This document shows, piece after piece, positions 1-6,599 of a stretch of 8,588 nucleotides of DNA. Source of the stretch: Spirochaetales bacterium. Lineage in GTDB: Bacteria > Spirochaetota > Spirochaetia > DSM-27196 > SLST01. The notes under the pieces were generated by a model. The model was not told where the DNA came from, did not search any database, and was given only the letters and a program-made list of their open reading frames with translations. Numbering within the stretch: position 1 is the stretch's first letter; each line of letters starts with the position of its first letter. The position numbers were made by a program, and so were the translations under genes. The stretch is from the NCBI GenBank assembly GCA_028284845.1, contig JANQQY010000259.1, positions 1-8,588 of the forward strand, in the 5' to 3' direction.

Positions 1-419
1 TCCAGGAGCGGATGATCGCCCCCGATGGTAGCTTCCCCATAGTGGGGCGATCGATCTGCTATCGGTGTGGCGCATTTCAGACGCTCGCCCAGGCGGCGAC
101 GCTTGATCTCCTGCCGGACGAAGTACGACGTGGTCAGGTTCGATCGGCGCTGACGGCCGTGATCGATCGGACGCTGGGTCCGGACGCCAGTTGGCGCGAC
201 GACGGGTTTCTCCGCATCGGGGTCGTGGGCCATCAGCCTTCGCTTGGCGAAACCTACATCACGACAGGCTCGCTCTACCTCGCCGCCTGCGTCTTCCTAC
301 CACTCGGACTGCCCCCGGAGCATCCCTTCTGGACCGATGCTGAATCGGCCTGGACCTCGCGGCAGGTCTGGGAGAATGCCGATGACATTCCCGTGGATCA
401 TGCCCTCCGAGCGCGGTAG
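1..419 (+). CDS. DUF2264 family protein, C-terminal part (5' end outside window)
   Basis: This frame is open from the first base (first full codon at position 3, reading QERMIAPDGSFP) and ends with TAG at 417-419, so about 139 residues of a longer protein are visible. The methionine at position 12 is internal and is not a start. Recognisable DUF2264 C-terminal landmarks appear in order: APDGSFP followed by VGRSICYRCGAF, then GHQPSLGETYITTGSLYL, then FLPLGLPPEHPFW, then WTSRQVW and a terminal DHA. The family is thought to adopt an alpha/alpha-toroid fold resembling glycoside hydrolases and often occurs near polysaccharide-degradation genes, but its reaction is not established to my knowledge. 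The gene lies 70 bp upstream of the AraC-type regulator on the same strand, so it may belong to the same carbohydrate locus or operon. Family assignment is confident; a role with the importer is inferred from position only. Confidence 0.85.
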   Translation, partial: QERMIAPDGSFPIVGRSICYRCGAFQTLAQAATLDLLPDEVRRGQVRSALTAVIDRTLGPDASWRDDGFLRIGVVGHQPSLGETYITTGSLYLAACVFLPLGLPPEHPFWTDAESAWTSRQVWENADDIPVDHALRAR

Positions 420-489
420 CGGTCCGGGCGGTGATCCGACGGAGCGTCACGTCGGTATTGCATGCGCTCGATATGAGCTATCTTAGCGT

Positions 490-2835
490 ATGACGATGAG
501 ACGGGGTCGTACCGGCCATCGCGGTCGTGTCTTCTACAGCTACCTCCTCTCCTTTCTGCTCGTCCTCCTTGTGCCTGTTCTCATGAGTCTCCTCGTCTTC
601 CAGCGAGCGAACAGTGTGGTCAACCGTGAGTCCAGTCGTGCGAACGAGGCCCTTCTTGAGGTCACCGGCGTCTACCTTGATCGCGTCCTCGAAGACGTCG
701 CTCAGATGCAATACCTGCTCAACAACAGTGTGCGCCTTGAGAGCCTGATCTATGAGAGTCCCCCGGTGGCCGGTGATGAGTACTTCCGGTCGTGGGAACT
801 TGTTGATGATTTTGGCCTCTACCGAGATTCCAGCATTGCCGTGGTCGACTTCTACGTCTACATCGCCCGGCTCGACCTGGTGCTGTCGCCTGCCGGCTAC
901 TTCTCTACCCGGTCGTACGACTCAGCCATGAGGAACCAGGAGTTTGAGAGCTACGAGATGTGGCTCGACAACCTGCGATCGATTACACGGCAGACGGTGC
1001 GTCCGAACCGATTGGCTCTTCGGCCGCTCACCAGGGATCAGTTTGTGCCTGTCATTGAGCTGGTTCAGCCCTTGCCGATTGGGATGCAGCGAGATCAGCC
1101 GTTCGCATACGCCGTCCTCCAGATTTCTGCGCAGCCATTCACCCAGCCGGCCGCAGGGTCAATCTGGGAAGACGAGGCCGTCTTCCTCGTTGCTGATTCG
1201 CGAACCGGCATCCTCTCCTCCTCCGACCCGTCGATCGATGTCTCGGTTCTCGTTGCCGAATACTCGGATGCCGCCGCCATTCCGCGCACCGCGGAAGTGG
1301 ACGTTGAGGGTCGTGAGTACGTCGCAATCTCCCGCTACTCCGCATCGAATCTGCCTTGGATCTACGTCGTGCTCATACCACAGAACCTCTACGCAATGGA
1401 GTTTCTCCAGCTTCAACGCTTCACGATCGTGGCATTCGTCCTGGTTACCATCGTTGGCGGCATCCTCATCTATGTGATTGCGAGCGCTCGCTATAGACCG
1501 ATTCGTAGCCTGCTTTCGATGCTCGAGCCCGATGTGGATGGCGGCTTCACGCTCCGCTCAGACGAGTTTGAGATGATTCGATCGTCGCTCCAGGCGACGC
1601 TCGCCGAGGATCGAGCTCTGCGACAGGACGCGATCGAGAGTCACTCTGTCATTCGGCAGCGCCTCCTTCGCCAGCTTCTCAAGGGCTCAATCGCGGATGA
1701 AAAGCAGGCGGAGGCGCAGCTTCGACGGATGAGCTTCCCCGTTGATCTCAGCCAGCGAGCATTGGTTGCCTTCGAACCGGATCTCACCCGTCGGTCCCAG
1801 TTTCAGGAGATCGTTGCCTGGTTGGAGCGCGCTTCGAGTCGCTCCATCGACCGTGTGGAACTGGTACGAGATGTCGACGGAACGATCTGTCTCGTCTTTG
1901 CGGGTGACGCGTTAAACGTGGAGTCGATTGCCGGCCATGCATCGGTGATGAAACAGGGGCTTGAGCGGCAATTCGGGATCTCATGCGCCGCCGGCGTGAG
2001 CGATATCCATAGCTCCTCAGATGGATTTGCGCCACTCTATCAGGAAGCTCGGGCGGCGCTGAGCTATCGACTGGTGAAAGGCGATCAGAGCCCAATTCGG
2101 TTCTCAGAGGTCCTCACCAGTGGGCAGACCTACGAATATCCGATCGAACAGGAGAACCGGCTCATCAACTCGATTACCTCAGGGGCCTTCGAGAATGCGT
2201 CCTCTATCCTGGACGACGTGTTCGACGTTAACTTCCGACGGCTCCGACTCACCGTGGAGATGGCACGCTGCCTGATGTTCGACATGATCGCAACCATGAT
2301 AAAGGCGCTCACATCGCTCTCCAGCACGGACAAGGATGCAGAGTTCTGGTCGAGTATCAAACCCGTCTCGAGACTCACCTCGTGTCACTCGCTTGAGGAG
2401 CTCAAACGCGAAGTGAGCACCATCCTTGAGGCAGTCTGCGAGCATGTGAACGCGTCGCGCCCCACGCATGCCGCGCAGCTCTGTGCACAGATCGATGAGA
2501 TCATCGCTTCGAGGCTTCACGACCGCAACCTTGGCCCTGAGCTGATCGCGGACCGGCTCGAGATGAACAGCGCCTACGTTGGCCGTCTCTTCCGGGAAGA
2601 ACGCGCCGTTGGGTTGAGCCAGCATATCAAGGCACTTCGCATTCGCGAGGCCAGAGTCCTTCTTTCGGAGTCCGATCTCACCGTCCGCCAGATCGCCGAC
2701 AGGCTTGGATTCGTGGATAGTAATGCCCTTATCCGGGCGTTCAAGTCGAGCGAGGGGGTCACCCCTGGCGACTACCGTGAGGCGCATCACAATATAGCAA
2801 TAGCTGCGCCAAACGCGACGAATCTACAGAATTAG
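490..2835 (+). CDS. Membrane-anchored AraC-family transcriptional regulator with extracytoplasmic sensor (YesS-like)
   Basis: This 781-residue one-component regulator has a basic N-terminus and a first membrane helix at about residues 14-37. An extracytoplasmic, probably Cache-like, sensor spans about 39-308 and a second helix about 311-332. A short HAMP-like segment (RYRPIRSLL) follows. A cytoplasmic middle domain at about 420-540 includes the stretch GVSDIHSSSDGFAPLYQEA, typical of this group. The C-terminal AraC DNA-binding domain covers about 663-766: first helix-turn-helix at about 681-704 (LGPELIADRLEMNSAYVGRL), second at about 729-753 (TVRQIADRLGFVDSNALIRA), then the family signature TPGDYRE. 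Length and order match B. subtilis YesS-type regulators that control neighbouring LplABC-like sugar importers. The importer genes begin 104 bp downstream, so they are its probable target. The ATG at 490 is used because no upstream in-frame start is plausible; ATG 496 is an alternative. Neither has a convincing Shine-Dalgarno. The sensed ligand is unknown. Confidence 0.9.
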   Translation: MTMRRGRTGHRGRVFYSYLLSFLLVLLVPVLMSLLVFQRANSVVNRESSRANEALLEVTGVYLDRVLEDVAQMQYLLNNSVRLESLIYESPPVAGDEYFRSWELVDDFGLYRDSSIAVVDFYVYIARLDLVLSPAGYFSTRSYDSAMRNQEFESYEMWLDNLRSITRQTVRPNRLALRPLTRDQFVPVIELVQPLPIGMQRDQPFAYAVLQISAQPFTQPAAGSIWEDEAVFLVADSRTGILSSSDPSIDVSVLVAEYSDAAAIPRTAEVDVEGREYVAISRYSASNLPWIYVVLIPQNLYAMEFLQLQRFTIVAFVLVTIVGGILIYVIASARYRPIRSLLSMLEPDVDGGFTLRSDEFEMIRSSLQATLAEDRALRQDAIESHSVIRQRLLRQLLKGSIADEKQAEAQLRRMSFPVDLSQRALVAFEPDLTRRSQFQEIVAWLERASSRSIDRVELVRDVDGTICLVFAGDALNVESIAGHASVMKQGLERQFGISCAAGVSDIHSSSDGFAPLYQEARAALSYRLVKGDQSPIRFSEVLTSGQTYEYPIEQENRLINSITSGAFENASSILDDVFDVNFRRLRLTVEMARCLMFDMIATMIKALTSLSSTDKDAEFWSSIKPVSRLTSCHSLEELKREVSTILEAVCEHVNASRPTHAAQLCAQIDEIIASRLHDRNLGPELIADRLEMNSAYVGRLFREERAVGLSQHIKALRIREARVLLSESDLTVRQIADRLGFVDSNALIRAFKSSEGVTPGDYREAHHNIAIAAPNATNLQN

Positions 2836-2842
2836 CGATCCC

Positions 2843-2880
2843 TTTCGACGAATTTCACGACATCTCTGCCAAAATCACGA
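2843..2880. promoter_or_regulatory. Putative AraC-type operator: repeated TCACGA elements
   Basis: TCACGA occurs at 2855-2860 and again at 2875-2880, exactly 20 bp apart, within wider matches TTTCACGA and AATCACGA. A third related copy, TTTCGACGA, lies at 2843-2851, directly next to the first. AraC-family proteins usually bind direct half-sites about two helical turns apart, upstream of or overlapping the -35 box. This placement, between the AraC-family gene and the importer it probably controls, fits that pattern. Binding is inferred; such short repeats could arise by chance. Confidence 0.4.
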
Positions 2881-2910
2881 TTTACGGCTACCGAAGTCCG
2901 CCATGAGAAT
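2881..2910 (+). promoter_or_regulatory. Candidate sigma70-type promoter of the importer genes
   Basis: TTTACG at 2881-2886 (4 of 6 matches to TTGACA) and GAGAAT at 2905-2910 (4 of 6 to TATAAT) are separated by 18 bp. The predicted start of transcription falls near 2917, leaving room for the Shine-Dalgarno at 2927-2933. The weak -35 box directly abuts the second TCACGA repeat, as expected for an activator-dependent promoter. Both boxes are imperfect, so this is tentative. Confidence 0.3.
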
Positions 2911-2926
2911 GGTTCAACTTTCAAAT

Positions 2927-2933
2927 AGGAGGT
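2927..2933 (+). promoter_or_regulatory. Strong ribosome binding site of the solute-binding protein gene
   Basis: AGGAGGT lies 6 nt before the ATG at 2940. It is a near-perfect Shine-Dalgarno and decides the start codon, which is also directly followed by a good signal peptide. It is stronger than the GGAG site before the first permease gene, consistent with higher synthesis of the binding protein. Confidence 0.85.
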
Positions 2934-2939
2934 CTTCAT

Positions 2940-4520
2940 ATGAAGAAGGCGTTACTGTTGGCACTGGCGATTCTGCTGGTGACCGGCGCTGCGTTTGCCG
3001 GTGGCGAAGAAGAAGCCGGTGGAGCACGCGAGCTCACGATCTGGGAAGGACTCTGGTACAACACGTCAGTGTCAGTTCCTACGCTCGATGAGACTCCCGT
3101 CTACATGGCTGCTCAGGAAGCGACAGGTATCGACGTTACCTGGATCCATCCCCCACAGGGTCAGGATCAGGAGCAGTTCAACCTGCTGATCGCTTCCAAC
3201 GATCTGCCTGACATGATCTACCAGCGATGGAGTCGTGAGTATCCCGGTGGCCCTGAGAAGGCGATCAGCGACGGAGTCATTATCCCGCTGAACGACGCGA
3301 TGGAAGCCGGCGCACCGAACCTGACTCAGCTCCTGGCAGACAACCCTCTCTGGGACAAGAGCGCCAAGACTGACAACGGCACCTACTACATGTTCCCCTT
3401 CATCCGCGGTGGCGAAGACCTCATGGTCTTCTTTGGACCCCAGGGTCGTGCGGACTGGATGGAGCAGCTTGGTCTCGAGGATCCTGTGACTCTTGATGAC
3501 TGGACCGCCAACCTCCAGGCAGTGAAGGATGCGGGGCTTGTCGAATACCCACTCACCTTTACGCAGTTTAACCGCGGTCGTGGAATCAACGGCCCGGGCA
3601 ACGCCTTCATTCAGCCGTTTGGCACCACGTGGGACTTCCACCAGGTAGACGGCGTCGTTGAGTTTGGTCCCTACGAGGACGAGTATCTCGACTTCCTCAC
3701 CTTCTTCAAAGGCTGGTTTGACGCGGGTCTTGTTGACCCCGAGTTCTTCTCGAACGAGCGCGCCACCTTTGACGCAAAGATCCTGAACGGTGAAGTGGCC
3801 TTCTGGACCTCCTACACCGGCTCAGGCATTGGTGCCTACCTCGATGCCAACGGCGGACAGGGAACCTTCGACATCAAGCCACTTGCCTACCCTGTAGTAA
3901 ACGAGGGCGAGGTTCCGTTCTTTGGTCAGCGAGACAATCCTCTCAACGGATGGGGGCTGGCGATCACCTCACAGGCAAGCGACGTTGCTCTGGCAACCGA
4001 GTGGGCCGACTTCGCCTATGGCGACCAGGGACACCTCCTCTTCAACTTTGGTATTGAGGGCGAGAGTTACAACTGGACCACCGAGTACGAGGGCTTTGAA
4101 GGCGAGCGCTGGGCGGAGTACACCGACATCGTGACCGCCGACGCGCAGGGACGGACCCTTGCCCAGATGGGCGGCCTCTATACGCGCTCATTCTACAGCG
4201 GCCCGATCGTTCAGGACCGTCAGTACATCTTCCAGTACGCACGCCGACCCGCGCAGCGCGAGGCGATCCAGATCTGGAGCCAGACCCAGGCTGCTGATCA
4301 CATGCTTCCGCTCATCACGGCCACGCCGGATGAGGCAGAGGAGTTTGCTGAGATCATGAGCGAGGTCACCACCTACCGTGAGGAGATGTTCGTTCGGTTC
4401 ATCACCGGTCAGGAGCCTCTCTCAAACTTTGGTGAATTCCAGGCACGTCTGGAACAGATGGGCATTGAGCGCGCAATCGAGATCCGTCAGGCCGGACTCG
4501 AGAGGTTCGACGCTCGTTAA
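2940..4520 (+). CDS. Extracellular solute-binding protein of an LplA/YtcQ-type carbohydrate ABC importer
   Basis: The 526-residue protein would capture a sugar or oligosaccharide in the periplasm and deliver it to the two permeases encoded downstream. The signal peptide covers residues 1-20: MKK, a hydrophobic core, then AFA before a GGEEE mature start. The whole protein lacks cysteine, so there is no lipobox and it should be released as a soluble periplasmic protein. The mature part is rich in Trp, Tyr and Phe, as expected for a carbohydrate-binding cleft. Length, acidity and the C-terminal region at about 488-526 (ITGQEPLSNFGEF, ending in short helices) fit the LplA/YtcQ group of large family 1 binding proteins. 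The start is fixed by AGGAGGT six bases upstream. The gene follows the AraC-type regulator by 104 bp and precedes the permease genes by 95 bp. The substrate cannot be read from sequence; LplA relatives suggest plant-polysaccharide oligosaccharides such as rhamnogalacturonan fragments, but only loosely. Confidence 0.88.
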   Translation: MKKALLLALAILLVTGAAFAGGEEEAGGARELTIWEGLWYNTSVSVPTLDETPVYMAAQEATGIDVTWIHPPQGQDQEQFNLLIASNDLPDMIYQRWSREYPGGPEKAISDGVIIPLNDAMEAGAPNLTQLLADNPLWDKSAKTDNGTYYMFPFIRGGEDLMVFFGPQGRADWMEQLGLEDPVTLDDWTANLQAVKDAGLVEYPLTFTQFNRGRGINGPGNAFIQPFGTTWDFHQVDGVVEFGPYEDEYLDFLTFFKGWFDAGLVDPEFFSNERATFDAKILNGEVAFWTSYTGSGIGAYLDANGGQGTFDIKPLAYPVVNEGEVPFFGQRDNPLNGWGLAITSQASDVALATEWADFAYGDQGHLLFNFGIEGESYNWTTEYEGFEGERWAEYTDIVTADAQGRTLAQMGGLYTRSFYSGPIVQDRQYIFQYARRPAQREAIQIWSQTQAADHMLPLITATPDEAEEFAEIMSEVTTYREEMFVRFITGQEPLSNFGEFQARLEQMGIERAIEIRQAGLERFDAR

Positions 4521-4575
4521 TCATGGTCAGCGGATTCCATGATAGAATCTGACTGATCGACTCAAGAATTTGGGT

Positions 4576-4603
4576 TGGGGGAGTCTCGAGCGAGGCTCCC
4601 CCA
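4576..4603 (+). promoter_or_regulatory. Stable intercistronic stem-loop between binding-protein and permease genes
   Basis: Positions 4576-4587 pair with 4592-4603 to give a 12-bp stem (one G-T pair at 4584/4595, otherwise perfect) closing a GAGC tetraloop. The outer half is almost entirely G-C (GGGGGAG against CTCCCCC). Only ATTT follows, so it is not a classical intrinsic terminator. Its 3' arm ends 3 nt before the GGAG site of the first permease gene. In other importer operons, hairpins here protect the upstream message from 3' decay or partly terminate transcription, lowering permease relative to binding protein. The structure is seen directly; the role is inferred. Confidence 0.65.
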
Positions 4604-4606
4604 TTT

Positions 4607-4610
4607 GGAG
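4607..4610 (+). promoter_or_regulatory. Ribosome binding site of the first permease gene
   Basis: GGAG lies 5 nt before the ATG at 4616 and supports this start. It sits directly behind the strong hairpin at 4576-4603, so folding of that hairpin could affect ribosome access. Confidence 0.6.
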
Positions 4611-4615
4611 TACCT

Positions 4616-5587
4616 ATGGCAAAGAACAGTGCAACAGCGACCGTCGATCTGGCAGTTCGGCCCAGGATGTTCCGGGCTGGCTACGGGACGATGCTTCGAA
4701 AGGACTTCAATCGGAATCGCTATCTCTACCTGATGGCGCTTCCGGTAGTCGCCTTCTTCGTGATCTTCCACTACGTCCCAATGTACGGACTTGTGATCTC
4801 GTTCAAGAGATACTCGCCGGCGCTCGGCATCAACGGCAGTCCATGGGTTGGCTTCAAGTACTTCGTAGACTTTTTCGAGTCGTACTACACATGGCGTCTC
4901 ATCCGGAACACGATCCTGCTGAGCGTCTACAGCCTTGTGTGGGGCTTTCCGGCACCCATCATCCTTGCCCTCCTCATCAACGAGGTTCGCAGCACCGGGT
5001 TTAAGCGAGTCGTTCAGAGCCTAACCTACGTTCCACACTTCATTTCGCTCGTAGTTGTGGCCGGGCTCCTGTTGGAATTCTCGCAGGGCAGCGGCCTCTT
5101 TAACGACATCGTTCAGTGGTTCGGGGGTGAGAGGATCTTCTTCTTCCAAGAGCCGCGATTCTTCCGAGGCATGTACATAGGATCCGGGATCTGGCAGGAA
5201 GTTGGATGGGGCACCATCATCTACCTCTCGGCTTTGTCCGCGATTGATCCTCAGCTCTATGAGGCCGCGACGATTGACGGCGCCGGGCGGTTCAGCAAGC
5301 TTTGGCGTATCACCGTCCCCTCGATCATTCCCACCATCGTCGTGCTTCTCATCCTGAGGCTTGGTCAGCTGATGACCGTTGGGCACGAAAAGATCATCCT
5401 TCTGTACAACTCGAGCATCTATGAGACCGCAGACGTCATATCGACCTTTGTCTACCGAAAAGGCTTGCTCGATTTCAGCTGGAGCTATGCGACCGCGATT
5501 GGCATGTTCAACTCGATCATCAACCTCTTACTCGTTGTGACGGCGAACGCAATTAGCCGGCGCGTCAACGAAACGAGTCTCTGGTAG
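4616..5587 (+). CDS. LplB-type carbohydrate ABC transporter permease
   Basis: This is one of the two inner-membrane channel subunits of the importer, 323 residues long. About six membrane helices are visible, roughly at 37-61, 98-121, 137-154, 190-209, 233-250 and 291-312. The LplB group signature is clear near the N-terminus (RNRYLYLMALPVVAFFVIFHYVPMYG, residues about 34-58). The cytoplasmic EAA loop that docks the ATPase spans about 216-235 (EAATIDGAGRFSKLWRITVP) and contains the conserved Glu-Ala-Ala and Gly. A basic cytoplasmic N-terminal tail of about 35 residues precedes the first helix. The product should pair with the LplC-type subunit whose gene begins 9 bp downstream. The gap of 95 bp to the binding-protein gene holds a strong hairpin. 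Best family match is COG4209 (LplB). The substrate is not deducible. Confidence 0.93.
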   Translation: MAKNSATATVDLAVRPRMFRAGYGTMLRKDFNRNRYLYLMALPVVAFFVIFHYVPMYGLVISFKRYSPALGINGSPWVGFKYFVDFFESYYTWRLIRNTILLSVYSLVWGFPAPIILALLINEVRSTGFKRVVQSLTYVPHFISLVVVAGLLLEFSQGSGLFNDIVQWFGGERIFFFQEPRFFRGMYIGSGIWQEVGWGTIIYLSALSAIDPQLYEAATIDGAGRFSKLWRITVPSIIPTIVVLLILRLGQLMTVGHEKIILLYNSSIYETADVISTFVYRKGLLDFSWSYATAIGMFNSIINLLLVVTANAISRRVNETSLW

Positions 5588-5592
5588 GAGGG
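5586..5592 (+). promoter_or_regulatory. Shine-Dalgarno overlapping the upstream stop codon
   Basis: AGGAGGG lies 4 nt before the ATG at 5597. Its first two bases are the last two of the TAG stop of the upstream permease gene. Ribosomes ending on one cistron are therefore placed to restart on the next, which fits translational coupling and equal amounts of the two channel subunits. Confidence 0.8.
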
Positions 5593-5596
5593 CGGT

Positions 5597-6493
5597 ATGG
5601 CAACTGTACACAGGCGATCAGCGGGCGAATGGATCTTTGATCACGCGAACATTTTCTTCCTTGCTTTCCTCTGCTTTGTCATGCTCTATCCGCTCTACTA
5701 CGTGGCGGTGGCTTCGGTTTCGGACGGAAACCAACTCATGGCGCATACCGGTCCGCTTATGGCCCCTCTTGGGTTCAGCCTTGCGGCGTACCGGATGGTT
5801 TTCAACAATTCGATGGTCGTGCGGAGCTTCTTCAACTCCGTCTACCTCGTGATCGTTGGTACGAGCGTGAATCTGCTCCTCACGAGCTTTGCCGCCTACG
5901 TCCTCAGTAGGAAGCGGGTCTACTGGAAGAACCTGATCATGGTCATGGCCGTTATCACGATGATGTTTCATCGTGGTCTCGTGCCGTTCTTCCTCACGGT
6001 ACGCTCGCTCGGACTTCTTGATACCTACTGGAGCGTTATTCTTGGGTTTGCAATAAGCGCCTACAATATGATCATCATGCGCACCTACTTCCTCACGATT
6101 CCGGACAGCCTGGAGGAGTCGGCGAAGATGGATGGAGCGAACGACTTCACCATTCTCTTCCGGATCATTCTCCCGGTAGCAAAGCCGGTTGTAGCAACCA
6201 TGATTCTCTTCTACGGAGTGGGCAGGTGGAATGGCTACTTCTACGTGATGATCTTCCTCCGCGATCGACTCAAGTACCCGATCTCCCTCGTCCTTCGTGA
6301 GATCCTCGTGGCGAACTCAGCCGACTCCATGGTCGGCGCAGACGGCGCGGGTGATATGGGCGACACCGAACGAATTGCGGATTCAATCAAGTTTGCAACC
6401 ACGATGGTCGCCACGGTCCCCATCCTTGTGCTCTACCCCTACCTGCAGAAGTACTTCGTGAAGGGTGCGATGATAGGGTCGGTGAAAGGATAG
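5597..6493 (+). CDS. LplC-type carbohydrate ABC transporter permease
   Basis: This is the second channel subunit of the importer, 298 residues, the usual length for the group. About six membrane helices are visible, roughly at 17-39, 78-104, 111-137, 144-166, 194-215 and 266-283. The EAA-type loop spans about 172-194 (LEESAKMDGANDFTILFRII followed by LP), with the Gly at 180 conserved and SA replacing AA after the Glu. The C-terminus (PYLQKYFVKGAMIGSVKG, residues 281-298) is a hallmark of LplC/YtcP permeases. The gene follows its partner by only 9 bp with a Shine-Dalgarno overlapping the preceding stop, so the two are certainly co-transcribed. A perfect hairpin 11 bp after the stop probably ends the operon. 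No ATPase gene follows; LplBC-type channels generally use a shared MsmX-like ATPase encoded elsewhere. Confidence 0.93.
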   Translation: MATVHRRSAGEWIFDHANIFFLAFLCFVMLYPLYYVAVASVSDGNQLMAHTGPLMAPLGFSLAAYRMVFNNSMVVRSFFNSVYLVIVGTSVNLLLTSFAAYVLSRKRVYWKNLIMVMAVITMMFHRGLVPFFLTVRSLGLLDTYWSVILGFAISAYNMIIMRTYFLTIPDSLEESAKMDGANDFTILFRIILPVAKPVVATMILFYGVGRWNGYFYVMIFLRDRLKYPISLVLREILVANSADSMVGADGAGDMGDTERIADSIKFATTMVATVPILVLYPYLQKYFVKGAMIGSVKG

Positions 6494-6504
6494 AGGCCAA
6501 GCTC

Positions 6505-6531
6505 GATGCCGATCGAACGACGATCGGCATC
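6505..6531 (+). terminator. Hairpin ending the importer operon, possibly bidirectional
   Basis: GATGCCGATCG at 6505-6515 pairs perfectly with CGATCGGCATC at 6521-6531, an 11-bp stem with loop AACGA. It lies 11 bp beyond the stop of the second permease gene, between two convergent genes. No T-tract follows on either strand, so it may work as an mRNA 3' stabiliser or need a cofactor. The remainder of the 106-bp convergent gap (6494-6599) shows no gene. Confidence 0.55.
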
Positions 6532-6599
6532 TCCCGTTGCGATCTGTCTATCGTTATGACGACACGCAGCGACCTCGTGAGCCGTTCGTCGTAGCTATC

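Noticed and set aside
436..455. CCGACG/CGTCGG inverted repeat after the DUF2264 gene, considered as a terminator
   Set aside because: A 6-bp stem with an 8-nt loop and no T-tract is too weak to call in GC-rich DNA.
944..1477. Overlapping open frame (177 codons, +) inside the regulator gene
   Set aside because: The translation is Arg/Ser-rich low-complexity sequence typical of a shifted frame, and the main frame carries all recognisable domains.
2179..2790. Open frame of 203 codons on the minus strand inside the regulator gene
   Set aside because: It is antisense to a well-supported AraC-family protein, shows no recognisable domain, and is the usual shadow frame of a GC-rich gene.
3072..3641. 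Open frame of 189 codons on the minus strand inside the binding-protein gene
   Set aside because: It is antisense to a clear coding sequence, with no family features or ribosome binding site of note.
4570..5004. Overlapping open frame (144 codons, +) across the hairpin and the start of the first permease gene
   Set aside because: The permease frame has membrane helices and the EAA loop; this frame has a biased composition and its start lies in the hairpin region.
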